NCBI GenBank assembly: GCA_029260135.1
Contig: JAJDDV010000131.1
Span: 1 to 32,452 of the forward strand
Source of the DNA: Phycisphaerae bacterium
GTDB taxonomy: Bacteria; Planctomycetota; Phycisphaerae; UBA1845
Direction of reading: 5' to 3'
DNA: 32,452 bases
Shown: positions 7,535-15,834 of the stretch, piece after piece
Layout: each line of letters starts with the position of its first letter
Position numbering within the stretch: the stretch's first letter is position 1
Translations under genes and position numbers: made by a program
Notes under the pieces: model-generated
Database searches by the model: none
What the model was told of the DNA's origin: nothing
What the model saw: only the letters and a program-made list of their open reading frames with translations

Positions 7535-9256
7535 CTACGGTGGGCCAAGTTCGTATCCCCGTTCTCGGGCGATCAAGAGGTGGAGATAGCTCCGGTCACC
7601 GGTGGTGCCTGAATCGCCGTCTCGCTTTTCGAGGATTCTCTCTTTCAACTGGATGGCGGGGAGGAATCTCGGCTGGGTGTGTAGGGCTATGTTCGCGTGC
7701 CAGAGCGCTTCCTTTTCGTTGCCTTCCGCGAGAGCCTCGATGGCGCTTCGGTATTGGGACTGGGTGAGGCGATCTCGGCCGTGCCACATGAGTCCTTTGC
7801 GCACGCCGAGTTGGATGCGTTGCAGGTGTTCGAATTCCTCGAGCGAGGCTTGCCTGTAGGCGTCGCGATCTTTCACCACGTGAATGGTCAGAAGGATGAT
7901 GACCTCTTCACGACTGATGGAGTCGCTGTTGTTTCGAAAGAGCGCGCCGACGGCGGGGATGTTTCCCAGGCCGGGGACCTGCGAGCGCGCGGAGGTCGTC
8001 ACGTCGCGGAAGAGCCCGCCGATGAGTATGGTTTCACCGTCACGGATAATGACATTGGTTGTCACTTCCGTGGTTTGCTCGGAGGGTAGACCCTGTGCGT
8101 TCACAAACCCGACGCTGTCTTCGGGGTGCAGTTCGACTCGGACGAAGCCGTCATCACCAATGAACGGGCGGAAGATGAGTTGCGTACCGGTTTCGAGGAA
8201 CTCAACGGCTTGGATGGCCTGGGTCTCGGTGATGGTGGTCGTGAAGAATCCGTCTCGGCGTCCCACGATGACCTGCGCCTTTTGGCGATTGAGTGCAAGG
8301 ACCTTTGGATTGGCCAGCACCGTGGTGTCGGTCACTTCTTCGAGCGCGGTCAGAAACGCGGCCAGTTGATCTTTGAGAATGCCAAGCCTCAGGCCACCGG
8401 TGGGCATGTTGGCGGTGAATCCGGTTTGAGCGATCGCGTTGAAATTCTCGAGTCGGTCCAGTGGGAGCAGTCCGAGTCCGACGTCGACGAGCCCGGCCGA
8501 GGTGGCACCGAGGAGTTCGAGATCCACGCCGCCGAGCAGCGAGAAGTCGACGCCGAGCGCGTTTTCTTCACTGAGTTCCGCCCGAAGAATGGTGGCTTCG
8601 ATAAGGACTTGCCGGGGACGCACGTCGATTTCCTTCAGGAGCGCCACGACGGCGTCCTGGACGTCCTGTCGCGCGGTCACGATGATGAAATCCTGCGCGG
8701 CATTGGACTGACCACCGCCTTCGTCCGGCGTGCTCGTCAACCCCTCGAGGTCGGTTGGTGGAATGGCCACGTTTCCGTTCTCGCCGACGACGCCAGCGAG
8801 GTACCCCTTGGCATCTTCCGCCGTGACGTAGTTCAATCGATAGACTTTGGTGATCGGCGGCGGCGCATTGGCCTTTTCGAACTCGGCGAGCTCTTCGCGT
8901 GTGTGGACGTAGACGAAGTTGCCTTCGACGCGGTATCCCGCACCGTTGGCGACGAGGATGGCCGTCAGCGCTTCGTCGAAGGTGACGTCGTAGAGGTTTG
9001 CGGTCACGGTCCCCTTGACGCTTTCGCTGGCGATGATGTTTCGCTGGCTCTCGAGCGAGAGAAGGTGGAGCACGGTCGAGAGCGGGAGGTCGGCGACGTG
9101 CAGGCGAACCGTGCCTCGCTCGGTCACTTTGACTTCGGTGGGCGGTCCGGCGGTTGCGGTATCTTTGGATTCGTTCTGCGCCGCAGACGGGCAGACCGTC
9201 ACGACCAGCGTCAGGAGCACCGCAACCGGCGTCTTGTTCTTCGTGATTCTGGACAT
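7535..9256 (-). CDS. secretin (PilQ/GspD family)
   Basis: Outer-membrane secretin of type IV pilus or type II secretion systems, 573 residues. A signal peptide (about 1-26) is followed by a short STN/AMIN-like N domain (about 48-120), a linked N1-type domain (about 135-212), and the secretin core (about 213-480). The core starts at RPRQVLIEATI and contains the family signature VPGLGNIPAVGALFR followed by EEVIILLTIHVV. The last 95 residues form a helical TPR-like tail that ordinary PilQ and GspD proteins lack. The gene lies between a small one-helix membrane protein and the TPR lipoprotein, each about 112 bases away, so the set may be one operon. No pilin, PilM/N/O or ATPase genes are in the window, so the exact machine is not defined. 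Confidence 0.88.
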   Translation of the reverse strand: MSRITKNKTPVAVLLTLVVTVCPSAAQNESKDTATAGPPTEVKVTERGTVRLHVADLPLSTVLHLLSLESQRNIIASESVKGTVTANLYDVTFDEALTAILVANGAGYRVEGNFVYVHTREELAEFEKANAPPPITKVYRLNYVTAEDAKGYLAGVVGENGNVAIPPTDLEGLTSTPDEGGGQSNAAQDFIIVTARQDVQDAVVALLKEIDVRPRQVLIEATILRAELSEENALGVDFSLLGGVDLELLGATSAGLVDVGLGLLPLDRLENFNAIAQTGFTANMPTGGLRLGILKDQLAAFLTALEEVTDTTVLANPKVLALNRQKAQVIVGRRDGFFTTTITETQAIQAVEFLETGTQLIFRPFIGDDGFVRVELHPEDSVGFVNAQGLPSEQTTEVTTNVIIRDGETILIGGLFRDVTTSARSQVPGLGNIPAVGALFRNNSDSISREEVIILLTIHVVKDRDAYRQASLEEFEHLQRIQLGVRKGLMWHGRDRLTQSQYRSAIEALAEGNEKEALWHANIALHTQPRFLPAIQLKERILEKRDGDSGTTGDRSYLHLLIARERGYELGPP

Positions 9257-9368
9257 CGGCGTCTCACGGATCGGGCGCGTTCGGTTCCGCCCGTCGACCC
9301 TGCGCCACAGCTGTCAGATCGAGTCCGCCCGCAACGACCCTGTTTGGAGTCACTCGTCTGCCACAGAA

Positions 9369-9665
9369 TCAGGGCTTCGATCGTCGCGGTGCGGCGGGCG
9401 CAGTCGCTTGGTTATCGGCACCCTGGAGTCGGACATTGAGTGTCTGGGTGTCGAGAATCTTGCGAATATCGGCCAGGAGCTCGTTCGAGCGGCGGATCTC
9501 CTCGATCAAGCGAAAGCGCTGAGCGGCGCTGTCGGGGAGCTGAGCCCTGGCGGATTCGACCATCGGCTGGGCGCCGGTCCAAATGCGGAAACAGGTCAGC
9601 AGGACGAAACCGACGATCACGTGGCGAAGCCAACGCGCTCGCTGAGGCTGGGGGGGGGCGTTCAT
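9369..9665 (-). CDS. small one-helix membrane protein
   Basis: A 98-residue protein with a short N-terminal cytoplasmic segment, one membrane helix (about residues 14-28, HVIVGFVLLTCF core), and a helical, charged C-terminal part (about 38-75, LIEEIRRSNELLADIRKIL) likely to form a coiled coil in the periplasm. No family is recognised. The layout is reminiscent of PilN/PilO-like inner-membrane parts but much shorter. The start is fixed by AAGGAG six bases upstream. Its position before the secretin gene suggests it belongs to the same envelope module. Confidence 0.7.
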   Translation of the reverse strand: MNAPPQPQRARWLRHVIVGFVLLTCFRIWTGAQPMVESARAQLPDSAAQRFRLIEEIRRSNELLADIRKILDTQTLNVRLQGADNQATAPAAPRRSKP

Positions 9666-9671
9666 TCAAGT

Positions 9672-9677
9672 CTCCTT
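9672..9677 (-). promoter_or_regulatory. ribosome-binding site, small membrane protein
   Basis: AAGGAG on the minus strand, six bases before the ATG at 9665. It fixes the start of the 98-residue protein. Confidence 0.7.
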
Positions 9678-9756
9678 CGTAGACGGCGGCGGGAACCGTT
9701 ACCCGCCTCGACGTTGAATCGGATGGGGGCACGTGCGTTCTGAAGTCCGGTGTTCT

Positions 9757-11295
9757 TTAGCGCCAGGCCATCATCGCGCCGACGGAGCCGAAGACGACGG
9801 CGAGCCGTATCCAGCGTGATCGGGCGGAATAGGTCGATTCGTGAACGATGAGCGTACCGCCGAGAACGAGAAGAAAAAGGGCCATGGTGGTAAATGTCGC
9901 GGCGATTCCTAGCGACCGCTTCATGACCGGTGCGGCGACGGACGAGGCCAGTGCCGCGCAGACCAATAGGCGTGCGAACATGACCGTCCCCGTCGAGGAA
10001 CGGCTGGCGACGCGGTTGAGCAAGGTCTGCCTTCCCGCGCCGATGGCGTAGCCGAGGGCGAACGTGCCGACACCTGCGAGTGTTGTCCACTGATGCTGCA
10101 TTGGAGCGGCGGAACGGCGAAGCGCAATACCTGCGATGGCCAGCATCAGACCCGCGGACGCACAAGAGAGTCCGAAGCTGCCTATCGACTGCGGACCGGA
10201 TCGGCGCGGTCGGCAGCCCGCGAGAACGCCGAGCCCCAGTGCGAGGAGCATCGTTGCCAGTGCGACGGGGATCGGGGCGTTGGTCGTCATGAGTTCGCCG
10301 ACCCAGATGGCCAGGAAACAGGCGCCGCAGCCACCCACAGCCACTATGCTGACGCGCAAGAGCCTCGGCCAGCGGTCCGGCCAAATCGGCAGTTGCGGTG
10401 AGGGATCGGGCGCCGTCGAAGTGTCGGCTTTGGCTCTTGGCGAGCTTGCGCCGGCCGCCAGGACCGCCACGAGGAGTACGGGAACGGCGGCGACCATGGT
10501 CGCGAGGTTGATTCTTGTGCCGTTGGAGGACATCCAGGTGGTTGCGAGGGCGCCACCGGCAGAACCGATCAGCAGCCAAGCGGTGGCTCGTGTGTCCCAT
10601 CGGCCGAAGGGGCAGCTCAGGTGGTGGACGCATGACATGGTCAGCCCCAGCAAGGCGAGCGGGATCAGACCGGTAGCAAACACGAGCATGGCTTGAAGGA
10701 GGGCGAGCGGCCCGACGGACCACACGAAGTGCAGGTGAGTCCACCGATAGAAGGTCTCCGCCAGGTTCAAGGAAAACGGCCACAACGCGACCAGGATCCC
10801 CGAGGTCAGGGAAACGACGGACAGGACGATCCAGTAAAGCGGGCGATCGACGTCGAACGTGCCGAGCAGCGCGCGGGTCAGACCGGAAGGGCGCCCTCGT
10901 CGCACGAAACGTTGCCAGGCGAGAGCGCAGACCCAAACGGCGAATCGATGCGGGAGTCGAACGCCGGTCGCGAGGGCCAACAGTACGGCACCGATGACGA
11001 TGCTCGGCGCGGGGGTTGGGCGGGTCGTGCCTTCCGTAAACAGCGCCGTGAAGCCGGACGACATGCCGACGATCAGCATGGCAGAGGTCACGCCGAGAAG
11101 GGTACCCACAACGGCGACGGGGCCCATGGCGCGAGGTGTCGAGGGGTCGAATGTGGAAACGACGGGAGCGTGTATCGGCCTAGGCGGTGGATCGTGGATC
11201 GGCGAGAGTGGACCCGTTGGGCTCGAGCCCTTATCCCCCTTTCGCCGGCGGATCTGCTGGCGGCGTCGACGCGTTTGACTTCGTCGCTTCGCCAT
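9757..11295 (-). CDS. polytopic membrane protein, unknown
   Basis: A 512-residue integral membrane protein with an Arg-rich N-terminal tail (MAKRRSQTRRRRQQIRRRK), a Pro-rich linker, and about twelve hydrophobic segments from residue 60 onward, with a Pro/Asp-rich loop near residues 295-315. No motif ties it to a named family; the segment count recalls transporters or a polymer flippase, but nothing diagnostic is seen. The start is fixed by AGGAGG eight bases upstream of the ATG at 11295; the frame stays open to 11391 without a comparable site. It leads the minus-strand block with the one-helix protein, secretin and TPR lipoprotein, so a role in the same envelope module is possible but unproven. 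Confidence 0.7.
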   Translation of the reverse strand: MAKRRSQTRRRRQQIRRRKGDKGSSPTGPLSPIHDPPPRPIHAPVVSTFDPSTPRAMGPVAVVGTLLGVTSAMLIVGMSSGFTALFTEGTTRPTPAPSIVIGAVLLALATGVRLPHRFAVWVCALAWQRFVRRGRPSGLTRALLGTFDVDRPLYWIVLSVVSLTSGILVALWPFSLNLAETFYRWTHLHFVWSVGPLALLQAMLVFATGLIPLALLGLTMSCVHHLSCPFGRWDTRATAWLLIGSAGGALATTWMSSNGTRINLATMVAAVPVLLVAVLAAGASSPRAKADTSTAPDPSPQLPIWPDRWPRLLRVSIVAVGGCGACFLAIWVGELMTTNAPIPVALATMLLALGLGVLAGCRPRRSGPQSIGSFGLSCASAGLMLAIAGIALRRSAAPMQHQWTTLAGVGTFALGYAIGAGRQTLLNRVASRSSTGTVMFARLLVCAALASSVAAPVMKRSLGIAATFTTMALFLLVLGGTLIVHESTYSARSRWIRLAVVFGSVGAMMAWR

Positions 11296-11303
11296 GAGTC
11301 GGG

Positions 11304-11309
11304 CCTCCT
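11304..11309 (-). promoter_or_regulatory. ribosome-binding site, polytopic protein
   Basis: A perfect AGGAGG on the minus strand, eight bases before the ATG at 11295. It decides this start over the earlier in-frame codon at 11391. Confidence 0.75.
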
Positions 11310-11521
11310 GCCCCGGTTGCGCCCAGCGCGGCGGCGTTCTGTCATCCACGCCTGATCGCACGTCAGGTCGGATCGCTGCGCCGCTCGGCATATATCGTAT
11401 CGTGTCGAGGCAGATTCACAAGATCATCGGTGCGACGGTGAAGAAAACCACGATCGGGGGTGCGGTCTGCGCCACGCTGCACTGGACGAGCCGCGGCGCG
11501 TGCGGTCGGCCACGATTTCGG

Positions 11522-11527
11522 TAGAAT
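11522..11527 (+). promoter_or_regulatory. -10-like box, leaderless start
   Basis: TAGAAT ends exactly six bases before the GTG start at 11534, so the transcript would begin at the start codon. No good -35 element is seen, and there is no ribosome site before the GTG. Confidence 0.45.
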
Positions 11528-11533
11528 CGTTTC

Positions 11534-12301
11534 GTGCAAACGTTCTCGCTGCAATCCGGGTCGAACGGCAACGCAATCTACGTCGAGGCCGATGGTGTGC
11601 GCCTGTTGTTTGATGCGGGGATCAGCGGCATTCAAGCACAACGTCGGCTGCGCGAGCAGGGTCGCGACATTCGCGATGTCGACGCGTTGCTGATCTCGCA
11701 CGACCACAGCGATCACATTCGCTGCGCGGGGGTCTATCAGCGGAAGTTCGAGATCCCGATCTATGTCACCGAACCCACGTTACTTGCGGCTCGGCGTTGG
11801 TGCCGGCTGGGTGAGCTTAGCGACGTACGCTACTTCCGTTCGGGCGATTCGTTGGCGATGGGCAACGTGGCGATCCACACGATCAAGACGGACCATGATG
11901 CCGTCGACGGCGTGGCGTTCGTTGTCGAGTGCGACGGTCGGCGGCTTGGGATTCTAACGGACCTCGGGCACCCGACGGACGCGCTGCAGCGGACCGTCGA
12001 GTCCCTCGATGCAGCGTACCTGGAGTGCAATTATGATTCGAACTTGCTCGCGACGGGAACGTATCCTCCGTACTTGAAGGCGAGGATCAAGGGGCCGGGT
12101 GGTCACCTGTCGAACGACGAATCAGCCGGCGTTCTCAGCGCGTGCGGCGATCAGAGGCCCCTGTGGGTAGCCGTCGCGCATTTGAGTGAAGAGAACAACG
12201 AACCCGAACTTGCCATGGAAGCTCAGCGTTTGGCGGTCGGTCGCGACTACCCGGTGTATCTCGCGCCGCGCGACGGGTGCTCGACGGTACTCAGCGTTTG
12301 A
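11534..12301 (+). CDS. metallo-beta-lactamase-fold hydrolase (YycJ/WalJ-like)
   Basis: A 255-residue cytosolic hydrolase of the metallo-beta-lactamase superfamily. The metal-binding HxHxDH motif is SHDHSDH at about residues 55-61, with later ligands in TDLGH (about 141-145) and in the His region near GGHLS (about 196). The opening FSLQSGSNGNAIYVE and the overall length match the YycJ/WalJ and RNase J-related single-domain branch. Members have been linked to DNA or RNA phosphoesterase activity and, in Firmicutes, to coordination of replication and cell-wall signalling; the role here is unknown. The GTG start is taken because the family's N-terminus begins there and a -10-like box lies six bases upstream. 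It is divergent from the polytopic membrane protein gene. Confidence 0.85.
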   Translation: MQTFSLQSGSNGNAIYVEADGVRLLFDAGISGIQAQRRLREQGRDIRDVDALLISHDHSDHIRCAGVYQRKFEIPIYVTEPTLLAARRWCRLGELSDVRYFRSGDSLAMGNVAIHTIKTDHDAVDGVAFVVECDGRRLGILTDLGHPTDALQRTVESLDAAYLECNYDSNLLATGTYPPYLKARIKGPGGHLSNDESAGVLSACGDQRPLWVAVAHLSEENNEPELAMEAQRLAVGRDYPVYLAPRDGCSTVLSV

Positions 12302-12352
12302 GTTCTGTGATGCGGGAAGATGGACCTGCTCAGCGTGCAGGCTCTCGACCGA

Positions 12353-12367
12353 TCGGGATTTCCTTCC
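12353..12367. repeat. 15-bp dispersed repeat, copy 2
   Basis: Identical to 7501-7515, in the gap between the metallo-hydrolase gene and the convergent small gene. Confidence 0.5.
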
Positions 12368-12408
12368 GCCGGCGGCCCGGGGTAGGATTCTCGCTTGCGC
12401 AGGGGCGC

Positions 12409-12741
12409 TCAGAGTCGGAAGGGGTCGTCTTCGTCGTCGGTTTGTTCGTATTTCCAGCGATCCGTATCCTCGGCTTCGTCGATCTCGCGTTCCATGTGTA
12501 GGAACATCTTCTCTTGCAGGGGCGCAAGCCGTTTGTACATGTCGAGGGTGGCCTGATGCGATTTGGAAATGAGGCTGAGCTGAAGGAGTTGCCACTTGCC
12601 GACGCACTCGGGCTCTTTGATATTGATGAACGGATCGCAGAGGAGACGGGGCGACCCATCCGGTGCCTGGCGATAGAATTCACAGTCTCGGCATTGCATC
12701 ATGTCGCGCGCATCCTTCACGGCGCTCGCCGGGCGGAACAT
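12409..12741 (-). CDS. conserved small protein with Cys motif
   Basis: A 110-residue soluble acidic protein of unknown function. The N-terminal half has a QCRDCEFY pair of cysteines, then LLCDPF and EPEC, a spacing that could bind a metal. The C-terminal half is helical (QATLDMYKRLAPLQEKMF) and ends in an acidic tail. From memory, similar proteins occur widely in planctomycetes, but I cannot confirm this here. The start at 12741 lies 11 bases after a -10-like TAACAT. ATG 12702 (MMQCRDCEFY), preceded by AAGGA, is a good alternative and would begin just before the Cys motif. Confidence 0.6.
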   Translation of the reverse strand: MFRPASAVKDARDMMQCRDCEFYRQAPDGSPRLLCDPFINIKEPECVGKWQLLQLSLISKSHQATLDMYKRLAPLQEKMFLHMEREIDEAEDTDRWKYEQTDDEDDPFRL

Positions 12742-12752
12742 TTCACAGGTGC

Positions 12753-12782
12753 ATGTTAGAGCAATGTCAGGATGAAGGCCAA
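12753..12782 (-). promoter_or_regulatory. promoter of small Cys-motif gene
   Basis: On the minus strand TTGGCC (12777-12782) and TAACAT (12753-12758) are 18 bases apart. Transcription would begin about five bases before the ATG at 12741. Confidence 0.4.
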
Positions 12783-12991
12783 CGCAGTTTGACAGGCACG
12801 AGGGCAAACCGCCCAGCGTTCGCAGCACTGGTAGCTTAGGGTAAGACACCATCGCACACAAAAAACTCACAGGCTTGAAGGGGGGCGCGTGACGTCGTTG
12901 GTTGCGCGCGAAACCCGCGCCATTGGTCGTCAATCGAGATTTTTGCAAGATTCTGCTTGCGATTAGGACCGATATCCTAGAGAATCACGTA

Positions 12992-13072
12992 CATCAAAGA
13001 GCCCCCTAACCGACCCGTCCCCCCATGGGTCGGTTTTCCCCAAGGCCCGGTCCACCCCGCCGGGCCTCCTTT
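12992..13072 (+). ncRNA. possible short RNA with tandem hairpins
   Basis: TTGCGA (12957-12962) and GAGAAT (12980-12985), 17 bases apart, could start a transcript near 12992. It would contain a 9-bp stem (13008-13016 with 13027-13035) followed by TTTT, then an 8-bp stem (13043-13050 with 13060-13067) followed by CCTTT. No known RNA family is recognised. The two hairpins could instead be an upstream terminator pair insulating the rhodanese gene. Confidence 0.3.
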
Positions 13073-13223
13073 ATGCGCTCGTACGGCGATCGCGCTGCCT
13101 TCCAACCGCATGTTCAGCAATCGCGATGGTCTTACGTGTTATTCAGTGGTACGGTGTCACGGTACGTCGTGATTCGTGGTCGTTGCCGGAGTCCGACAAG
13201 AACGCAGCGGAGATTGAAGGGCG

Positions 13224-13808
13224 ATGTTTCGGATGGACCTTGAGCACCTGAGTATGGCGGTCTGGATTGTTGTCTGGGGGGCGGCGGGCTGTGCATGCTG
13301 CGCGCTGAACTGCTCGCCGGAAAAAAACTCGGCGCCTTCAACGCCGCCCGCTGTGCCGGAGACGGCGAGGGCCGTTGAGTTGGCTGCTGATATTACGCCG
13401 GAGAAGGCGAAGGGACTCCTCGACGAAAACAAGGGGTACGTGTATCTCGATGTTCGAACCGTTGCGGAATTCCAGGCCGTTCATGTTCCTGGTTCGTGGA
13501 ACATTCCGGTCATGACGCTCGATGCGAACACCGGTGAACGAGAGCTCAACGCCCAGTTCCTTTCCATCGTCGAGAAGAACCTCAAGAAAGACGCCCGCGT
13601 CATTGTGGGCTGCCGTTCTGGGGCGCGGTCGGCGAAGGCTCGCGACATGATGCGCGAGGCGGGGTTCCTGCATGTGACGAATATGCTCGGTGGATTGCTG
13701 GGTTCGGGGGCGGAACATCCCGGGTGGACGTCGAAGGGGTTGCCGATGGAATCGGGTGACGGCGGCGCGCGCAGTTACAGATCGTTGGCGGCCGAGGCCG
13801 GGCCTTGA
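13224..13808 (+). CDS. rhodanese-domain exported protein
   Basis: A 194-residue envelope protein with one rhodanese domain. The N-terminus has a hydrophobic segment and Cys-rich export region (AAGCACCALNC), probably a lipoprotein signal. The domain runs from about residue 53 to 175: DITPEKAKGLL, the YLDVRTVAEFQAVHVPGS motif, and an active-site loop CRSGARS with the persulfide-carrying Cys at about residue 133. Single-domain rhodaneses move sulfane sulfur or act in redox roles; the physiological acceptor is unknown. ATG 13224 is used; ATG 13233 is a close alternative. It converges with the MetS-like gene. Confidence 0.8.
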   Translation: MFRMDLEHLSMAVWIVVWGAAGCACCALNCSPEKNSAPSTPPAVPETARAVELAADITPEKAKGLLDENKGYVYLDVRTVAEFQAVHVPGSWNIPVMTLDANTGERELNAQFLSIVEKNLKKDARVIVGCRSGARSAKARDMMREAGFLHVTNMLGGLLGSGAEHPGWTSKGLPMESGDGGARSYRSLAAEAGP

Positions 13809-13939
13809 CGGCTCACATGTCAGACTGAAGTGCGTCGGACCGCAGTGCAGGGCTTGCCGGCCGAAATGGCGGCACATCGCTTGGCCCGACCGTACGCGCC
13901 CCATCCGAACCGAGCTCTCATACAAAGACGACTAGTCCG

Positions 13940-14065
13940 TCAGTCCGTGCCGTTGGCTTTCCGGTTGGCCTCGGGTCCCTTGAGGACACGGTAGTAGCAA
14001 AAGCTGATCAAGCTCACCACGGCGATGATCGAGCTGAACATAAAGATCCAACCGCCCGTGGTCAT
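13940..14065 (-). CDS. MetS-like NSS transporter small subunit
   Basis: A 41-residue protein with one membrane helix (GGWIFMFSSIIAVVSLISFCYYRVL) and a short polar tail. Its ATG overlaps the stop of the NSS transporter gene in ATGA (14062-14065), and GGAGGG lies six bases upstream. This size, topology and coupling match MetS, the small subunit of the MetPS methionine/alanine uptake system characterised in Corynebacterium and annotated beside many NSS transporters. It probably stabilises or is required for activity of the large subunit. The assignment rests on layout and composition, not on a sequence search. Confidence 0.8.
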   Translation of the reverse strand: MTTGGWIFMFSSIIAVVSLISFCYYRVLKGPEANRKANGTD

Positions 14066-15786
14066 GATGCGCCCTCCGATTGAGTAGTTTTTTCCAGACC
14101 GTTCCACCGCCGCGATGCAATATGGATGAGTATTACAAGGAAGATCAACACGGCCACCACCATCAGGATCGCCATCGTGGCGACGGTGCTGTCGAGTACT
14201 TTGTCGACTTCCTTGCCAAGGTTGGTCCAGCACCAGGAAACAAACACTGTGACCAGGAAGACCGGCGAGACGTACTTGATAATGAACTTCCAGGCGCGCG
14301 GGAGCTTCAACTCAGCACCGCGGTTGCCCTCTTCGAAACCCTTTTCCGCGCCGAACACCCAGGAGAAGAGGATTACCTCTATCATGGCGAGCACGAAGAT
14401 CATCACGGTTCCGATCCAGGTGTCGACCGTGTTGAGAGCCGTCAGGTCCGAGCTGTGGTAGATGATGAAGAACGACCCCAGCGCGGTGATGAGTCCGAGG
14501 ATCGTCACCGAGGCTTTGCGGCCGATGTTGAGCCCTTCCTCCAGGAAAGCGATGGCGGGCTGCAACATCGACATGGAACTCGTGATAGCCGCCAGGAACA
14601 GCATAAAGAACCAGCAGAAGCCGACGACGCGCCCGATGCCACCCATGTACTCGAAGACAACGGGTAGCGTGGAGAAGGCCAGATCGTAGCCTCCCTCCGT
14701 CGCCCCAGCGATTCCGAGAAAGACGAACGCGGCCGTCAAAGTAATGAGGCCGCCTAGACAGACTTCGAAAAACTCGTTGGTGGAGGCCGCCGTCAGTCCG
14801 GAAAGGACAACATCATCATTGCGTTTCATGTAGCTGGCGTAGTTGACGATGATGCCGAACCCGACGGACAGGCTGAAGAAGATCTGACCGGCTGCAGCGA
14901 GCCAGGTCTTGGGGTTCAGCAGCGCAAAATACCAGGGGAGTTCGCCGGTCGCGGGGTCCTCCGCGTTGAGGATTCCGTCACCGTCAACGTCCGTATCTTG
15001 CGCATTCAAGATGCCGTCGCCGTCGAGATCGTCGTCTTCCTCATTGAGAATCTTGTCGTTATCGACGTCGTCGTCGACAGCTTTGGGATTCCACATGAAA
15101 CCGAGACCGTTGGTCACACTCAGTTCCGGTTTGGCCGGGTCGGGTGTGCCAAGCGTAAGTACGCGGATGAGCACTATGAACGCGCATATGCCCATGATGG
15201 GCATGGCGCGAATGCAGAAGGCCTCGATTCCCTTTGAGACGCCGCGGAAGATCAGGAAGAAGTTGATCGCGAACGTGGCGATCCAAAACACCAACGCTCC
15301 TCGAATCCCGCTGCCGATCACAGCGCCGTCTTCGGCCTTTCCGACGTAGTTGGTATAGAAGTCCTTGCTTTTTTCGACGTACTTCGTCGGATCGTCGCCG
15401 AGGTCGAACGAGCCGGTGAGATACGCCCATGCATACCCGAGGCACCACGACTCGATCAGCACGTAGAACATGTAAACGCAGATCGGGATGATCAGTCCGA
15501 CCACGCCCATGTACCGCCAACCGGACCGTCGACCGAGCACGCCAAAAATCGCCGGGCAAGAATTGAAACCTTTTTGCCCACCGTAGCGGCCCATGATCCA
15601 CTCGGCCCAGCAGATGGGGATGCCGACGAAGATCAGCGCACAGAAGTAGGGAATCATAAAGGCGCCGCCGCCGTTTTCTGCCGCCTGTCCGGGGAAGCGA
15701 AGGAAGTTGCCCAAACCAACGGCCGAACCGGCCACCGCCAGGATCACGCCTATACGCGTTCCCCACTGTTCTTTCGGTTTGCCCAT
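14062..15786 (-). CDS. NSS (SNF) Na+-coupled transporter with Ca-repeat insert
   Basis: A 574-residue neurotransmitter:sodium symporter (SNF family). TM1 carries the family hallmark GSAVGLGNFLRFPG (about residues 20-33), and eleven to twelve membrane helices follow. It should import an amino acid with sodium; the partner MetS-like protein suggests methionine or alanine. Residues about 237-281 are an extra hydrophilic loop made of three Asp-rich type-3 calcium repeats (DDDLDGDGILNAQD, TDVDGDGILNAED), which NSS transporters normally lack. ATG 15786 is chosen because the conserved N-terminus starts there and AAAGGAG lies upstream (15798-15804); a GTG at 15834 would add 16 residues. It lies 48 bases after the AGCS gene. 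Confidence 0.88.
   Translation of the reverse strand: MGKPKEQWGTRIGVILAVAGSAVGLGNFLRFPGQAAENGGGAFMIPYFCALIFVGIPICWAEWIMGRYGGQKGFNSCPAIFGVLGRRSGWRYMGVVGLIIPICVYMFYVLIESWCLGYAWAYLTGSFDLGDDPTKYVEKSKDFYTNYVGKAEDGAVIGSGIRGALVFWIATFAINFFLIFRGVSKGIEAFCIRAMPIMGICAFIVLIRVLTLGTPDPAKPELSVTNGLGFMWNPKAVDDDVDNDKILNEEDDDLDGDGILNAQDTDVDGDGILNAEDPATGELPWYFALLNPKTWLAAAGQIFFSLSVGFGIIVNYASYMKRNDDVVLSGLTAASTNEFFEVCLGGLITLTAAFVFLGIAGATEGGYDLAFSTLPVVFEYMGGIGRVVGFCWFFMLFLAAITSSMSMLQPAIAFLEEGLNIGRKASVTILGLITALGSFFIIYHSSDLTALNTVDTWIGTVMIFVLAMIEVILFSWVFGAEKGFEEGNRGAELKLPRAWKFIIKYVSPVFLVTVFVSWCWTNLGKEVDKVLDSTVATMAILMVVAVLIFLVILIHIASRRWNGLEKTTQSEGAS
14072..14077 (-). promoter_or_regulatory. ribosome-binding site inside NSS gene end
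   Basis: GGAGGG on the minus strand, six bases before the ATG at 14065 and within the last codons of the NSS gene. It supports translation of the 41-residue subunit. Confidence 0.7.
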
Positions 15787-15834
15787 ACTCGGTTCGACTC
15801 CTTTGCGTTGGATGTCGACGCGCCCTGAACGCAC

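Larger units (their letters stand above)
12742..13223. other. spacer with promoter and tandem hairpins
   Basis: No protein gene is recognised in this 480-base gap between divergent genes. It contains the minus-strand promoter at 12753-12782 and, on the plus strand, a possible short transcription unit ending in two strong hairpins (13008-13067). The remaining 150 bases before the rhodanese gene show nothing clear. Confidence 0.5.

Noticed and set aside
8126..9439. Plus-strand frame of 437 codons opposite the secretin
   Set aside because: The minus strand encodes an unmistakable secretin; the plus-strand translation has no domain.
9662..10936. Long minus-strand frame of 424 codons overlapping the polytopic membrane protein
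   Set aside because: Arg/Pro-rich translation typical of an out-of-frame reading in GC-rich DNA, and the overlapping frame gives clear membrane helices and a ribosome site.
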